From contig JALWJZ010000027.1 of NCBI GenBank assembly GCA_026996855.1, positions 1 to 60,817 on the forward strand: a DNA stretch of 60,817 nucleotides, given 5' to 3'. The position numbers and the translations under genes are program-made. This document shows positions 33,257 to 42,641 of the stretch, piece by piece; within the stretch, counting starts at the first letter, position 1; each line of letters starts with the position of its first letter. Source of the DNA: Anaerolineales bacterium. Its GTDB lineage: Bacteria > Chloroflexota > Anaerolineae > Anaerolineales > DRMV01. The notes under the pieces were generated by a model. That model did no database searches and was not told where the DNA came from. It worked only from the letters and a program-made list of their open reading frames with translations.

Positions 33257-35500
33257 TCACGTCCCCTCTTCCCCCAGATGGAAGGGCGTGCCCGGCTCCA
33301 CCAGCACCACCCGCTCCCGGCTGCCCTCGGAAGCCGGGCCGACGATGCCCAGGCGCTCCAGTTGCTCCATGATGCGGGCCGCGCGCGGGTAGCCGATGCG
33401 CAACCGCCGCTGAATGAGGGAGGTATGGGCCCGTTGCGTCTCGATGACGATGCGCGCGGCTTCTTCCAGCAGCGGATCCCAGCGGGGGCCTTCTTCTTCG
33501 TCGCCCACCAGGTTCTCCCAGGGGGGAGGCGCCTCCTCGGGCGGGCCCTCGGCCTGCTGCCAGAAAGCCACCACCCGGCGAATCTCCCGTTCGCTCACAA
33601 AGGGCCCCTGCACCCGAAGGGGCGCGGGCGCGTCCGGGGGCTGGAAGAGCATATCGCCCCGGCCCAGCAGACTTTCCGCGCCGGGCTGGTCCAGGATGAC
33701 CCGGCTGTCCACCGAGGAGGCCACCTGAAAGGCCACGCGCGCGGGGAAGTTGGCCTTGATGAGCCCGGTGATGACGTCCACCGAGGGCCGCTGGGTGGAA
33801 ACCACCAGGTGGATGCCCGTGGCCCGGGCCAGTTGGGCCAGGCGCACCAGCGCGAACTCGGTCTGTTCGGGTGCGTGCATCATCAGGTCGGCCAGTTCGT
33901 CGATGACCACCACCAGGTACGGCAGGGGCGGCTTGCCCTGCCGGGCCAGGCGCCGGCGATAGGTGAGGATGTTTCGCACCCGGGCCTTCTCGAAGAGGCG
34001 GTAGCGGCGCTGCATTTCCGCCACCACCCACTGGAGCAGGGCCAGCACCCGTTTGGGTTCCGTTTCCACCGGTCCCATGAGATGGGGCAGTCCCCGGAAA
34101 TGGGCCAACTCCACCCGTTTGGGGTCGATGAGAATCAGGCGCAGGTCCTGGGGAGGCAGGTTCATCACCAGGGTGAGGAGCAGGGCCTTGAGGAAGATGG
34201 ACTTGCCCGAGCCGGTGGTCCCGGCCACCAGCAAATGGGGCATGGCCGCCAGGTCCGCGGCCACCACTTCCCCGGCCACGCCCCGGCCCACCGCGATGGC
34301 CAGGGGGCTGTTCACCTTGTGGAATTCCGGGCTTTCCAGCAAAGGGCGCAAGCGCACCAGGCGGGTTTTGGGATTGGGAATTTCGATGCCCACGTAAGGT
34401 TGGCCGGGAACGGGGGCCTGCACCCGTAGGCGGCGCACGGCCAGGGCCAGGGCCAGGTCCCGCCGCAGGTTGACGATTTGGGCCACCCGCACCTTTTGGC
34501 GGCGAGCGCCTTCGGGCGTGGTTTTTTCGATGTAGCCGGGTTCCACCCCGAACTGGATGACCGACGGCCCCACCCGAACGCTGACCACCCGGGCCGGAAC
34601 GTCGAATTCCTCCAGGGTTTCTTCGATTTTTCGGGCCATGGTTTCGATGTAGGCCTGGTCCGTCTGCCCCCGGGTTTCCTCATCCAGCAGTTCCAGAGGG
34701 GGCAGGTTCCTGTCCCGCAGGGGAAGGGGCATCTGTTCCGTCTCGGCGGAAGGTTTTTCCGGGGTGGTCTGGATCGTGGGCGATGCCGGGCCTTTCGACT
34801 TTCGGCGGGCAGCGGCCTTGGGTCCGGCAGAGGTCTGGACCGTTTCCTGTTCTTGCGTTGGGACTGGTGGGGGCGTGGGGGATGGTGCCGAAGCCGATGG
34901 AAGGGGAAGCGTACGGCGAATTTGCCGGGCCATCCAGGCCCACAAGCCCACGGCCCCGCTGCCCATGCCCACCACCGTGGCAATGAGCAAAGCCGCGGCC
35001 AGCCAGTCCGGCAGGTAGCGCAGCAAGAGTGCGGCCAAGGCCCACCCCACGATACCACCGTCGTACCCGGCCAGGGCGCGGCTCAGGTCCGCGGCGCGGA
35101 GCACGCCCAGCAGGGCCAGCAGGGCAAAATAGGCCACCTCGCCCGTCAGCCAGCGGCCCCAGCGCCAGGACGGAGGCGGCCCGGCCGCGGCCTGTAAGAA
35201 GCGCAGCCCCAGTAGCCCCAGGACGAAGGGGACGGCCCAGGCCCCCCACCCCAGCAGCACCCGCCAGAGGCGAATCCACATAGCCAGCAGGTGGCCCTGG
35301 GGTGTACCAGGGGGAAGCAGGCCGATTACGGTCATCGCGGCCAGGGCCAGCAGCCCGATGCCCAGCGCGTTGTCCAGCCAGACGGGCCGCTTACGGGCAG
35401 CACCTTCTGGGGTGTCCTTCGTGTTCGGCGGCAAGACCTCCTGGCCTTCGGCCTGTTTCTCGGTGGTTGCTCGTTTGCCAAAACGAAAAACGTGCTGCAT
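33257..35500 (-). CDS. ftsK: FtsK/SpoIIIE-type DNA translocase
   Basis: A 747-residue protein from the ATG at 35500 (AGGA upstream; a GTG 33 bp earlier is in frame). Residues ~40-190 hold four to five membrane segments. A Pro/Ala/Glu-rich linker follows. The motor has Walker A GTTGSGKS near residue 395 and Walker B LVVVIDELADLMM. The last ~65 residues are the gamma winged helix (LIQRRLRIGYPRAARIMEQL), which reads chromosome orientation sequences. It pumps DNA through the division septum. The linker is short compared with E. coli FtsK, as is common in SpoIIIE-like proteins. Confidence 0.94.
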   Translation of the reverse strand: MQHVFRFGKRATTEKQAEGQEVLPPNTKDTPEGAARKRPVWLDNALGIGLLALAAMTVIGLLPPGTPQGHLLAMWIRLWRVLLGWGAWAVPFVLGLLGLRFLQAAAGPPPSWRWGRWLTGEVAYFALLALLGVLRAADLSRALAGYDGGIVGWALAALLLRYLPDWLAAALLIATVVGMGSGAVGLWAWMARQIRRTLPLPSASAPSPTPPPVPTQEQETVQTSAGPKAAARRKSKGPASPTIQTTPEKPSAETEQMPLPLRDRNLPPLELLDEETRGQTDQAYIETMARKIEETLEEFDVPARVVSVRVGPSVIQFGVEPGYIEKTTPEGARRQKVRVAQIVNLRRDLALALAVRRLRVQAPVPGQPYVGIEIPNPKTRLVRLRPLLESPEFHKVNSPLAIAVGRGVAGEVVAADLAAMPHLLVAGTTGSGKSIFLKALLLTLVMNLPPQDLRLILIDPKRVELAHFRGLPHLMGPVETEPKRVLALLQWVVAEMQRRYRLFEKARVRNILTYRRRLARQGKPPLPYLVVVIDELADLMMHAPEQTEFALVRLAQLARATGIHLVVSTQRPSVDVITGLIKANFPARVAFQVASSVDSRVILDQPGAESLLGRGDMLFQPPDAPAPLRVQGPFVSEREIRRVVAFWQQAEGPPEEAPPPWENLVGDEEEGPRWDPLLEEAARIVIETQRAHTSLIQRRLRIGYPRAARIMEQLERLGIVGPASEGSRERVVLVEPGTPFHLGEEGT

Positions 35501-35638
35501 GTTCGGGCCGTTTTCCTGGTTTTGGTTTTGCACATCCCGCCACGGGCGGTTGGCTCGCTTTGATTGTATCAGTCCATCGTGTCACCGGGTAGGATAAAAT
35601 CAAAGCACAGAGGCGACCCTTCCAATAGGAGGTGCAGC

Positions 35639-36235
35639 ATGACCGACCCTGCCCTTTCCTCCGTTGCCGATGAGGGCCTGGGTACCCCCTCTCCTTGCCG
35701 CAAGGAAGACCAGCCGGCCGAAGTGCATCGCCAGGTGCGTTGGCTCATCGGATACAACATCGTGATGGTGCTCTTGGGTTTTTCGTTCTTGGGGCTTTTG
35801 TGGTACCACGCGGAAACGGTACAGGATGCAGCACCGATGTGGCTTCGGGCCACCCTGCCTCCCTTGCTCACGGCTATGGTGGGTGGGCTGCTGGGCAACG
35901 TGTTGTACAACATTCGCGTCATGTACGTGCATTACGTCAAACGATGCGATTACGACACCCGATGGGTCGGAAAGTACCTTTCCGGCCCGTGGGAGGCAGC
36001 CGTCCTGGCTCTGGTGGTTTATGCGCTGCTCCGCGGCGGTGTGGTCACCCTTTCCGGGGTCTCCCTGGTTTCAGAGGGAAGTAGCGGAACCGCCATCCAA
36101 GATACGGCGATGTTGGCGGCTTTGGGCCTGGGTGCTCTGATTGGCTTCAGCATTCGCGATGTGATTGGTTGGTTGCAGCGGCTCAGCGAGACCCTGTTTG
36201 GCGAACGTCAGGAGCCTCCCGGCCCTGCCCGATAG
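35639..36235 (+). CDS. Unknown membrane protein with four hydrophobic segments
   Basis: A 198-residue protein, start ATG at 35639 with AGGAGG upstream. A charged N-terminus (~40 residues) is followed by four hydrophobic segments at about 43-62, 73-98, 116-138 and 158-176, and a short polar tail. The segment GLGALIGFSIRDVIGWL is Gly-rich and might line a packed helix or pore. I do not recognise a family. It is divergent from ftsK and convergent with clpB, so it is transcribed alone. Confidence 0.7.
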   Translation: MTDPALSSVADEGLGTPSPCRKEDQPAEVHRQVRWLIGYNIVMVLLGFSFLGLLWYHAETVQDAAPMWLRATLPPLLTAMVGGLLGNVLYNIRVMYVHYVKRCDYDTRWVGKYLSGPWEAAVLALVVYALLRGGVVTLSGVSLVSEGSSGTAIQDTAMLAALGLGALIGFSIRDVIGWLQRLSETLFGERQEPPGPAR

Positions 36236-36263
36236 CCCTTCACCAGCATCGGTTTGCTAAGGA

Positions 36264-36296
36264 AAACGGCCCCACGCATCGGGCGCGGGGCCGTTT
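36264..36296. terminator. Bidirectional terminator
   Basis: A 10-bp perfect stem AAACGGCCCC / GGGGCCGTTT with a 13-nt loop lies between the convergent membrane-protein gene and clpB, with A and T flanks. Confidence 0.8.
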
Positions 36297-36320
36297 GGCG
36301 TTTTGGGTATGGCCGCAGGC

Positions 36321-38936
36321 TCATGCAGCCACGGGTTCGGCCTGTTCGGGCTCCTCTTCCTCGGCCCGGGCGATGATCTTGAAGACCAACTTCTCGCCCT
36401 TCTCGTCCACGTCCACTTCCACGGTGTCGCCGGGCTTGATTTCCCCGGCCAGCACCTTGAGGGAGAGGGGGTCCAGCAATTCCCGCTGGATGGCCCGCTT
36501 GAGGGGCCGGGCGCCGAAGTCCGGGTCGTAGCCCACTTCGGCCAGCCAGTCCTTGGCCCGGTCGGTGACCTGAATGCGGATGTCCTGCTTGGCCAGGCGC
36601 TCCTGAACCCGCTGGATTTGCAGATCCACGATTTGCCGCATGTGCTCCTTGGTCAGCGGCCGGAAGACCACGATTTCGTCGATGCGGTTGAGGAATTCCG
36701 GCCGGAAGAAGCGCTGGAGCACCTGCTGGATTTCTTCCCGGGTGGGGTAGGTGTCCCGCAGCCAGAGTTCGCTGCCCAGGTTGCTGGTCATGATGATGAC
36801 GGTGTTGCGGAAGTCCACGGTGCGGCCCTGGCCGTCGGTGAGCCGGCCGTCGTCCAGCACCTGCAGGAGCACGTTGAAGACCTCGGGGTGGGCCTTTTCG
36901 ATTTCGTCGAAGAGCACCACGCTGTAGGGCCGACGGCGCACGGCTTCGGTCAGTTGGCCGCCTTCTTCGTAGCCCACATAACCCGGCGGCGCGCCGATGA
37001 GCCGGGCCACTGAGTGCTTCTCCTGGTATTCGCTCATGTCGATGCGCACCAGCGCGCGCTCGTCGTTGAAGAGGAACTCGGCCAGGGCTTTGGCCAGTTC
37101 CGTCTTGCCCACGCCCGTGGGCCCCAGGAAGATGAAGGAACCGATGGGCCGGTTGGGGTCTTGCAGGCCGGCCCGGGCCCGGCGGATGGCATTGGCCACG
37201 GCCTTGACCGCCTCTTCCTGGTCCACGATGCGGCGGTGCAGGTATTCCTCCAGTTTCACCAGGCGCTCCCGTTCGCCCTCCAGCAACTTGCTCACGGGGA
37301 TGCCCGTCCACTCGGAGACCACCTCCGCGATTTCCTCTTCGGTCACCTCTTCCTTGAGCAGGCTGCCGTCCTTCTGGATTTCCTTGAGTTTGGCCTCCTG
37401 CTCCCGGAGTTTCTTCTCCAACTCGGGCAGTTTGCCGTAACGCAGGTACGCGGCCTTTTCCAGGTCGGCCTCCCGCTCGGCTTTTTCGATTTCGATACGG
37501 GTCTGCTCGATTTCCTCCTTGGTCTTGTGGAGTTCTTCGATGACCTCTTTCTCCGTGCGCCAGCGGGCTTCCAGTTCCCGGGCCTTTTCCCGCAGGTTGG
37601 CGATTTCCTCTTCGATTTTCTGCAGGCGCTCTTTGGAGGCCTTGTCCCGCTCCTTCTTCAGGGCCTCGCGTTCGATTTCCAGTTGCATAATCTGGCGCTC
37701 GATTTCGTCCAGCGCCTTGGGCTTGGATTCCACCTCGGTGCGCAAGCGGGCCGCGGCCTCGTCGATGAGGTCGATGGCCTTGTCGGGCAGTTTGCGGTCG
37801 CTGATGTAGCGGTCGGAAAGGGTGGCCGCGGCGATGACCGCGCTATCGGTGATGCGCACGCCGTGGTGCACTTCGTAACGCTCTTTGAGGCCCCGCAAGA
37901 TGCTGATGGTCTCTTCCACGCTGGGCTCGCCCACGAACACGGGCTGGAAGCGGCGTTCCAGCGCGGGGTCCTTTTCGATGTACTTGCGGTACTCGTCCAG
38001 GGTGGTGGCGCCAATCATGTGCAGTTCGCCCCGGGCCAGCATGGGCTTGAGGATGTTGCCCGCGTCCATGGCGCCCTCGGCCTTGCCCGCGCCTACCACG
38101 GTGTGGGCCTCGTCGATGAAGAGGATGACGTCCCCCGCGTTCTTCACCTCTTCCAGCACGGCCTTGAGGCGCTCCTCGAATTCGCCCCGGTATTTGGCAC
38201 CGGCCAGGAGCGCGGCCATGTCCAGTTGGATGATGCGCTTGTTCTTCAGGCTTTCGGGCACGTCACCCTTGACGATGCGCTGGGCCAGGCCCTCCACGAT
38301 GGCCGTCTTGCCCACGCCCGGGTCGCCGATGAGGATGGGGTTGTTCTTGGTACGGCGGGAGAGAATCTGAATCACCCGCCGGATTTCCTTGTCCCGGCCG
38401 ATGACCGGGTCCAATTTGCCCTGGCGGGCCAGCGCGGTCAGGTCGCGGCCGTACTTCTCCAGGGCCTGGTAGGTGTCCTCCGGGGTCTCGCTGGTCACCC
38501 GGCGGGTGCCGCGAATCTTGGCCAGGGCTTGCAGCACCGCGTCCTTGGTGATGCCGTACTCTTGCAGCAGTTTGCCCACGGGGGAATCCAGCAGGCCCAG
38601 GAAGATGTGTTCCACCGAGAGGTACTCGTCCTGCATGTTTTTCATGTACCGCTCGGCCGCGTCCAACACCTCGGCCGCGGGGCGGGAGAAGCCGATTTCC
38701 ACGTTCGCGCCGTAGACCTTGGGCTTGCGTTCCAGGCGCTCCCGAACCTCTTCCCGCAGGGCCGCGGTGGTGCCGGCGATTTGCGTCACAATGGCCGGAA
38801 CCACACCCTCCTTCTGCTCCAGCAGGGCGTACAGGATGTGTTCCGGTTCCACCGCCTGATGGTTGAACTCCCGGGCCAGTTGCTGGGCCCGGAGCAGGGC
38901 TTCACGCGACTTTTGGGTCAGTTTGTCCACGTTCAT
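36321..38936 (-). CDS. clpB: ATP-dependent disaggregase ClpB
   Basis: An 871-residue Hsp100. The N domain (1-150) has two ClpN repeats. AAA-1 has Walker [14 protein letters not shown] near 205. The long middle coiled coil (about 400-535) is characteristic of ClpB and absent from ClpA/ClpC. AAA-2 has [14 protein letters not shown] near 610 and the C-terminal D2-small domain. It pulls proteins out of aggregates with DnaK/DnaJ. AAGGAGGACAACGGAC precedes the ATG. I saw no CIRCE element upstream, so HrcA control is not evident. Confidence 0.97.
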   Translation of the reverse strand: MNVDKLTQKSREALLRAQQLAREFNHQAVEPEHILYALLEQKEGVVPAIVTQIAGTTAALREEVRERLERKPKVYGANVEIGFSRPAAEVLDAAERYMKNMQDEYLSVEHIFLGLLDSPVGKLLQEYGITKDAVLQALAKIRGTRRVTSETPEDTYQALEKYGRDLTALARQGKLDPVIGRDKEIRRVIQILSRRTKNNPILIGDPGVGKTAIVEGLAQRIVKGDVPESLKNKRIIQLDMAALLAGAKYRGEFEERLKAVLEEVKNAGDVILFIDEAHTVVGAGKAEGAMDAGNILKPMLARGELHMIGATTLDEYRKYIEKDPALERRFQPVFVGEPSVEETISILRGLKERYEVHHGVRITDSAVIAAATLSDRYISDRKLPDKAIDLIDEAAARLRTEVESKPKALDEIERQIMQLEIEREALKKERDKASKERLQKIEEEIANLREKARELEARWRTEKEVIEELHKTKEEIEQTRIEIEKAEREADLEKAAYLRYGKLPELEKKLREQEAKLKEIQKDGSLLKEEVTEEEIAEVVSEWTGIPVSKLLEGERERLVKLEEYLHRRIVDQEEAVKAVANAIRRARAGLQDPNRPIGSFIFLGPTGVGKTELAKALAEFLFNDERALVRIDMSEYQEKHSVARLIGAPPGYVGYEEGGQLTEAVRRRPYSVVLFDEIEKAHPEVFNVLLQVLDDGRLTDGQGRTVDFRNTVIIMTSNLGSELWLRDTYPTREEIQQVLQRFFRPEFLNRIDEIVVFRPLTKEHMRQIVDLQIQRVQERLAKQDIRIQVTDRAKDWLAEVGYDPDFGARPLKRAIQRELLDPLSLKVLAGEIKPGDTVEVDVDEKGEKLVFKIIARAEEEEPEQAEPVAA

Positions 38937-39133
38937 GTCCGTTGTCCTCCTTCTTGTACGCCGATGATTGAATCCGTGAAAACGTCACAAGTTCACGAGC
39001 ATTATGCCAGAATGGTATAAGGAAAGCGTTAACGTCAGGCCACGATTTGGGTTTTGCATACAAATTTTCGTACCTTTTGCCCGGCGTTGGGGTTAATCGT
39101 GCATGACCGAAAGCAAATGTTTGGAGGAAAACC

Positions 39134-40087
39134 ATGATGTGGCAACCGGAACGAACGGCTTTGCTTTTCCCTGGACAGGGTTCGCAATATGTGGGCATGG
39201 GGAAGGACCTGGCCGAAAACTTTCCCGAAGCCAGGGCTGTTTTTCAAGAAGCCGACGACATTTTGGGCTACCCCCTCAGCCGCATCATGTGGGAAGGGCC
39301 GGAGGAATCTTTGAACCAGACGGAGCACACGCAGCCTGCGGTGTTCGTGCACGGAGTGGCCGCGTGGCGGGTGTGGAAGGAGCGTCTGGCCCGGTGGTCA
39401 CCGGCTTTCGTGGCCGGGCATTCGTTGGGGCAGTTGACCGCGCTGGTCGCGGCAGGCGCGGCCGAGTTCGCCGATGCCCTGCGTCTGGTCAAGGAGCGGG
39501 CCCGGCTCATGGCCGAAGCCGGACGCATCAACCCTGGCCGCATGGCCGCGATTTTGGGATTGGATGTGGCCAGCCTGGAGGAAATCTGCCGGCGGGTTTC
39601 CTCCAAGGTGGGTTTGGTGCAGGTGGCCAACGACAACTGCCCGGGTCAGGTGGTCATTGCCGGGACGCCGGAAGGTGTGGAGGCCGCGCTGGAGGAGGCC
39701 AAGAGGGCCGGTGCCAAACGGGCGGTGGTGCTCAAGGTGAGCGTGGCCGCCCATACGCTGCTCATGGCCCCGGCTCAGGAAGCCTTCAACAAGGCCCTGG
39801 AGCAGGTGGGTTTGCGAGACCCCCAGGTACCCATTTTGGGCAACGTCGCAGCCCGACCGCTGACCACGGCCCGGGAAGTGTTCGCAGATCTGAGCGCGCA
39901 ACTGACCTCGCGGGTGCGGTGGACCGAGAGTATGCGGTATTTGTTGGAACGGGGTGTCCAGCACTTCGTGGAAGTGGGACCGGGCCGGGTGTTGAGCAAC
40001 TTGCTCAAACGCATTCAGCGTGGGGTACAATCGTTCCAAATGGGAACGGTGACCGATGTGACGCGTTTGAGGACGATGGACCCATGA
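39134..40087 (+). CDS. fabD: Malonyl-CoA:ACP transacylase
   Basis: A 317-residue acyltransferase. FPGQGSQ at residues 12-18 forms the oxyanion hole, and Ser97 in GHSLGQ is the nucleophile. The His in VAAHTLLM near residue 205 completes the dyad. The family moves malonyl from CoA to acyl carrier protein for fatty-acid synthesis in the cytoplasm. TTGGAGGAAAAC is the ribosome site. No other fab genes follow; instead the stop overlaps the start of a lipoprotein gene by 4 bp (ATGA), an unrelated partner. Confidence 0.93.
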   Translation: MMWQPERTALLFPGQGSQYVGMGKDLAENFPEARAVFQEADDILGYPLSRIMWEGPEESLNQTEHTQPAVFVHGVAAWRVWKERLARWSPAFVAGHSLGQLTALVAAGAAEFADALRLVKERARLMAEAGRINPGRMAAILGLDVASLEEICRRVSSKVGLVQVANDNCPGQVVIAGTPEGVEAALEEAKRAGAKRAVVLKVSVAAHTLLMAPAQEAFNKALEQVGLRDPQVPILGNVAARPLTTAREVFADLSAQLTSRVRWTESMRYLLERGVQHFVEVGPGRVLSNLLKRIQRGVQSFQMGTVTDVTRLRTMDP

Positions 40088-41127
40088 AACGGTGGATACC
40101 CTTTTTGGCCGTTGCCCTGCTCCTTCTGGCTGCGGCTTGTGGACGGTTTCGGCCCACCATCTCCATCTCGCCCACTCCGACGTTGCTTCTCTGGACCCCG
40201 GTGCCCTATCCCGTGCTTCCGAGCATCCCGCCCACCGTCACCCCTACACCCAAGGCGGGGGAGGTGATTTCGCCTGTTCCGTCTCCGAGGTCCCCATCTC
40301 CGACCCTTTCCACTCCTTCCCCCACGCCGGAAGGGCCAATGGCCGGAGCCTCGCTCCCACCGGGAGCCACACCGACCCCCTGGGCGCCCACGCCTACGTG
40401 GACCCCTTCGTCCACCACCGGCGCAATGTGGACCCCTGTGGTGCCCATCCGCCCCGGGCCGGTGGCTTATGCCTACCGCCGGGATGTGCCCCCTACCCTG
40501 GACGGCCTGTTGGACGACTGGCAGGGTTTTGGCACGTACCCCATCGTCTTTCCCACCTACGGGCGTCACGCCTATCGCGGCCCCGAGGACGTGAGCGGGC
40601 ATTTCCACGTGGCCTGGGACCCGGTGTACCTGTACCTGGCCTTCCACGTGATGGACGACGTGCTGGTGCAAGAGGCCGGGGGGCGCTATCTGTACCGGGG
40701 CGACAGTGCGGAGATTTTGGTAGATGCCGACCTATTCGGAGATCGCTATGTGCGGTTTCTGAACCACGATGATTACCAATTGGGCTTTTCTCCAGGACAA
40801 CCCTTTGGGCAGGCACCTTTCGCGTGGCTGTGGTACCCCCGGCCTTACGAACGTCTGGCCACCGAGGTTCAGGTGGCCGTGGCCGTGGGAGAGCAGGGCT
40901 ACGACATGGAGGTGGCCGTACCCTGGGGACTGTTCCACCTGGTGCCGTATCCGGGTTTGCGGATGGGTTTTGCCGCGTCCATTTCCGACAACGACCGCCC
41001 CGGCACGGCCATTCAGCAAACCCTGGTTTCCAGCAGTCCTTATCGCCGCCTGACCGACCCCACCACCTGGGGGGAACTGGTGCTCTACCCCTGCGGCATA
41101 GCCGACAGCATGTGTCCCCGGCCGTGA
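40084..41127 (+). CDS. Lipoprotein with CBM9-like domain (first paralogue)
   Basis: A 347-residue protein. Residues 1-20 are a lipoprotein signal (ALLLLAAACG, lipobox Cys near 20). A ~105-residue Pro/Thr/Ser linker follows (TPTP-type). Residues ~130-340 are a beta-sandwich like carbohydrate-binding module 9 or DOMON domains: PTLDGLLDDWQ, VAWDPVYLYLAFHVMDD, GDSAEILVDADLFGD, EVAVPWGLF and GFAASISDND. No catalytic site is seen. It is probably tethered outside the cell and binds sugars or haem-like ligands. It is clearly related to 42642-43538. Confidence 0.82.
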   Translation: MKRWIPFLAVALLLLAAACGRFRPTISISPTPTLLLWTPVPYPVLPSIPPTVTPTPKAGEVISPVPSPRSPSPTLSTPSPTPEGPMAGASLPPGATPTPWAPTPTWTPSSTTGAMWTPVVPIRPGPVAYAYRRDVPPTLDGLLDDWQGFGTYPIVFPTYGRHAYRGPEDVSGHFHVAWDPVYLYLAFHVMDDVLVQEAGGRYLYRGDSAEILVDADLFGDRYVRFLNHDDYQLGFSPGQPFGQAPFAWLWYPRPYERLATEVQVAVAVGEQGYDMEVAVPWGLFHLVPYPGLRMGFAASISDNDRPGTAIQQTLVSSSPYRRLTDPTTWGELVLYPCGIADSMCPRP

Positions 41128-41271
41128 TGACCACCCCATGGCTGTTGGCTGGTCGCCGGTGGCCGTTGGTGATAGGCCGCGGGCTGCGCATTTTATCCGC
41201 ACATCCGCCCATTCGCATGTCCGCCTCTTCGCTCATTCGCCTCCGCACCGAGGTGCTGTACGTCAAATCGG

Positions 41272-41277
41272 TATAAT
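41272..41277 (+). promoter_or_regulatory. Candidate -10 box for gatC
   Basis: TATAAT 30 bp before the gatC start, in a 179-bp gap. The gap also carries a degenerate short-period repeat (ATCCGC / ATTCGC words about every 8-9 bp, 41199-41250). No convincing -35 box. Confidence 0.35.
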
Positions 41278-41306
41278 GGGGGCATCCGCCCTGTGGAGGC
41301 AGCATC

Positions 41307-41639
41307 ATGGCTGAGGAAATCACCCGGGAAATGTTCGAGCATCTGGTGCATCTGGCCCAGTTGGACCTTTCGCCCGAAGAGGCCGAATATCTGCGTCGCG
41401 AACTCAACCGGCAATTGGATGCCATCCACAAACTGGAGGCCATTCCGTTGGACGATACGGTGCCAATCACGTCCCACGGTGTACCCTACCGGCCTGAAGA
41501 CCGTCCCCCTCTTCGGGAGGACGAGGTGAAGCCTTTCCCCCGGCCCGAGGCTTTACGCGCGCTGGCCCCCGAGGAGGAAGAGGGCTACATCGTGGTGCCC
41601 GATACCGAGCGCACCGACGCCCTGACGGGCGAGGGGTGA
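41307..41639 (+). CDS. gatC: Asp/Glu-tRNA amidotransferase subunit C
   Basis: A 110-residue protein. TREMFEHLVHLAQLDLSPEEAEYLRRELN at the start is the conserved GatC helix pair, and the LDDTVPITS region and PLREDEV match the belt that wraps GatA and GatB. GatCAB turns Glu-tRNA-Gln or Asp-tRNA-Asn into the amide form. The gene is alone here: gatA and gatB are not in the window. GTGGAGG precedes the ATG. Confidence 0.92.
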   Translation: MAEEITREMFEHLVHLAQLDLSPEEAEYLRRELNRQLDAIHKLEAIPLDDTVPITSHGVPYRPEDRPPLREDEVKPFPRPEALRALAPEEEEGYIVVPDTERTDALTGEG

Positions 41640-41693
41640 GTAAGGAAAAGCACCCCTTGTCGTGCCCGATGTTTGTTCTGAGGGCAAAGTCGT

Positions 41694-42461
41694 ATGCCTG
41701 ACGCCGTTTCCACGTCCACGCCCGACCCGGACCTGCGACGTCGCGCGTTGCAAATCCACCAGGCTCTGTTACGGGCCTTTGGGCCGCCGGAACGATCCCA
41801 TCTTCCCCCGGTGGACGAGTTGGTGTGCACCATCCTTTCCCAAAACACCAACGACAACAACCGGGACCGGGCCTTCGAGGCGTTGAAGGCGCGTTTCCCT
41901 TCCTGGGAAGCGGTGCGGGATGCGGACACCCAGGAACTGGCCCGGGTGGTGCGGGTGGCCGGTTTGGCCAACCAGAAGGCCCCTCGCATGCAAGAAGCGT
42001 TGCGGCGCATTTCCGAGTTCACCGGCGGGCCCATTACCCTGGATTTCCTCCGCCCCTGGCCGACGGAAAAGGCCCGGGAGTGGCTCATGCGCCTCCCCGG
42101 GGTGGGGCCGAAGACCGCGGCCATCGTGCTCTTGTTTTCGCTGGGAAAGCCCGCCTTTCCCGTGGATACGCACGTGTACCGGGTCACGGGACGTTTGGGT
42201 CTGCGCCCACCCCGGATGAGCGTGGAAAAGGCCCACGCCTGGCTGGAGCAGGTTTTTCCGCCGGAAACGTATTACGACGCGCATTTGAACCTCATTCGTT
42301 TGGGTCGCACCTATTGCCGTCCCCGGAACCCTCGATGCCAGGAGTGCCCGGTGCGGCATCTGTGCCCGGAAGGGCAGAAGCGCCTGGCAGACCGGTCTAC
42401 GCCGGCCCGAGAACGCGAAACGCTTGGGGACGCGCCGAAGGAGGCCTCAGAAGGTGTTTGA
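41694..42461 (+). CDS. nth: Endonuclease III-like DNA glycosylase/lyase
   Basis: A 255-residue HhH-GPD enzyme. The helix-hairpin-helix LPGVGPKTAAIV contains the catalytic Lys. PVDTHVYR holds the catalytic Asp. CRPRNPRCQECPVRHLC gives the C-x6-C-x2-C-x5-C [4Fe-4S] loop. It removes oxidised pyrimidines from DNA and cuts the backbone. It starts 54 bp after gatC. The C-terminal ~30 residues are charged and unlike the core. Confidence 0.92.
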   Translation: MPDAVSTSTPDPDLRRRALQIHQALLRAFGPPERSHLPPVDELVCTILSQNTNDNNRDRAFEALKARFPSWEAVRDADTQELARVVRVAGLANQKAPRMQEALRRISEFTGGPITLDFLRPWPTEKAREWLMRLPGVGPKTAAIVLLFSLGKPAFPVDTHVYRVTGRLGLRPPRMSVEKAHAWLEQVFPPETYYDAHLNLIRLGRTYCRPRNPRCQECPVRHLCPEGQKRLADRSTPARERETLGDAPKEASEGV

Positions 42462-42485
42462 GAAGGTGCGAAGCACCTTCTCAAA
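42457..42485 (+). terminator. Hairpin overlapping the nth stop codon
   Basis: A 13-bp perfect stem (TTTGAGAAGGTGC and its complement) with a 3-nt GAA loop. The TGA stop of nth lies in the left arm. It is followed by an A-run rather than T-run, so termination is less certain than the fold. Confidence 0.6.
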
Positions 42486-42641
42486 AAAGAAAGAATTTTG
42501 TAAAATACGCCTGCGGACTGCAGTTTGCGCTTTCGTCTGGTGGTAACTTCTTGTTGTAACGTAGAAGGAAGGGTTTTCAAACACCCTCTCATAGCCTTGG
42601 AGAGGATCGTGCGGAGCGATGTAGCCGAAGGAGGGGAGAAG

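Noticed and set aside
36236-36320. Possible small gene between the unknown membrane protein and clpB
   Set aside because: The space is filled by a clear bidirectional hairpin terminator.
37014-39020. A 668-codon plus-strand frame opposite clpB
   Set aside because: A mirror frame of the codon bias of clpB.
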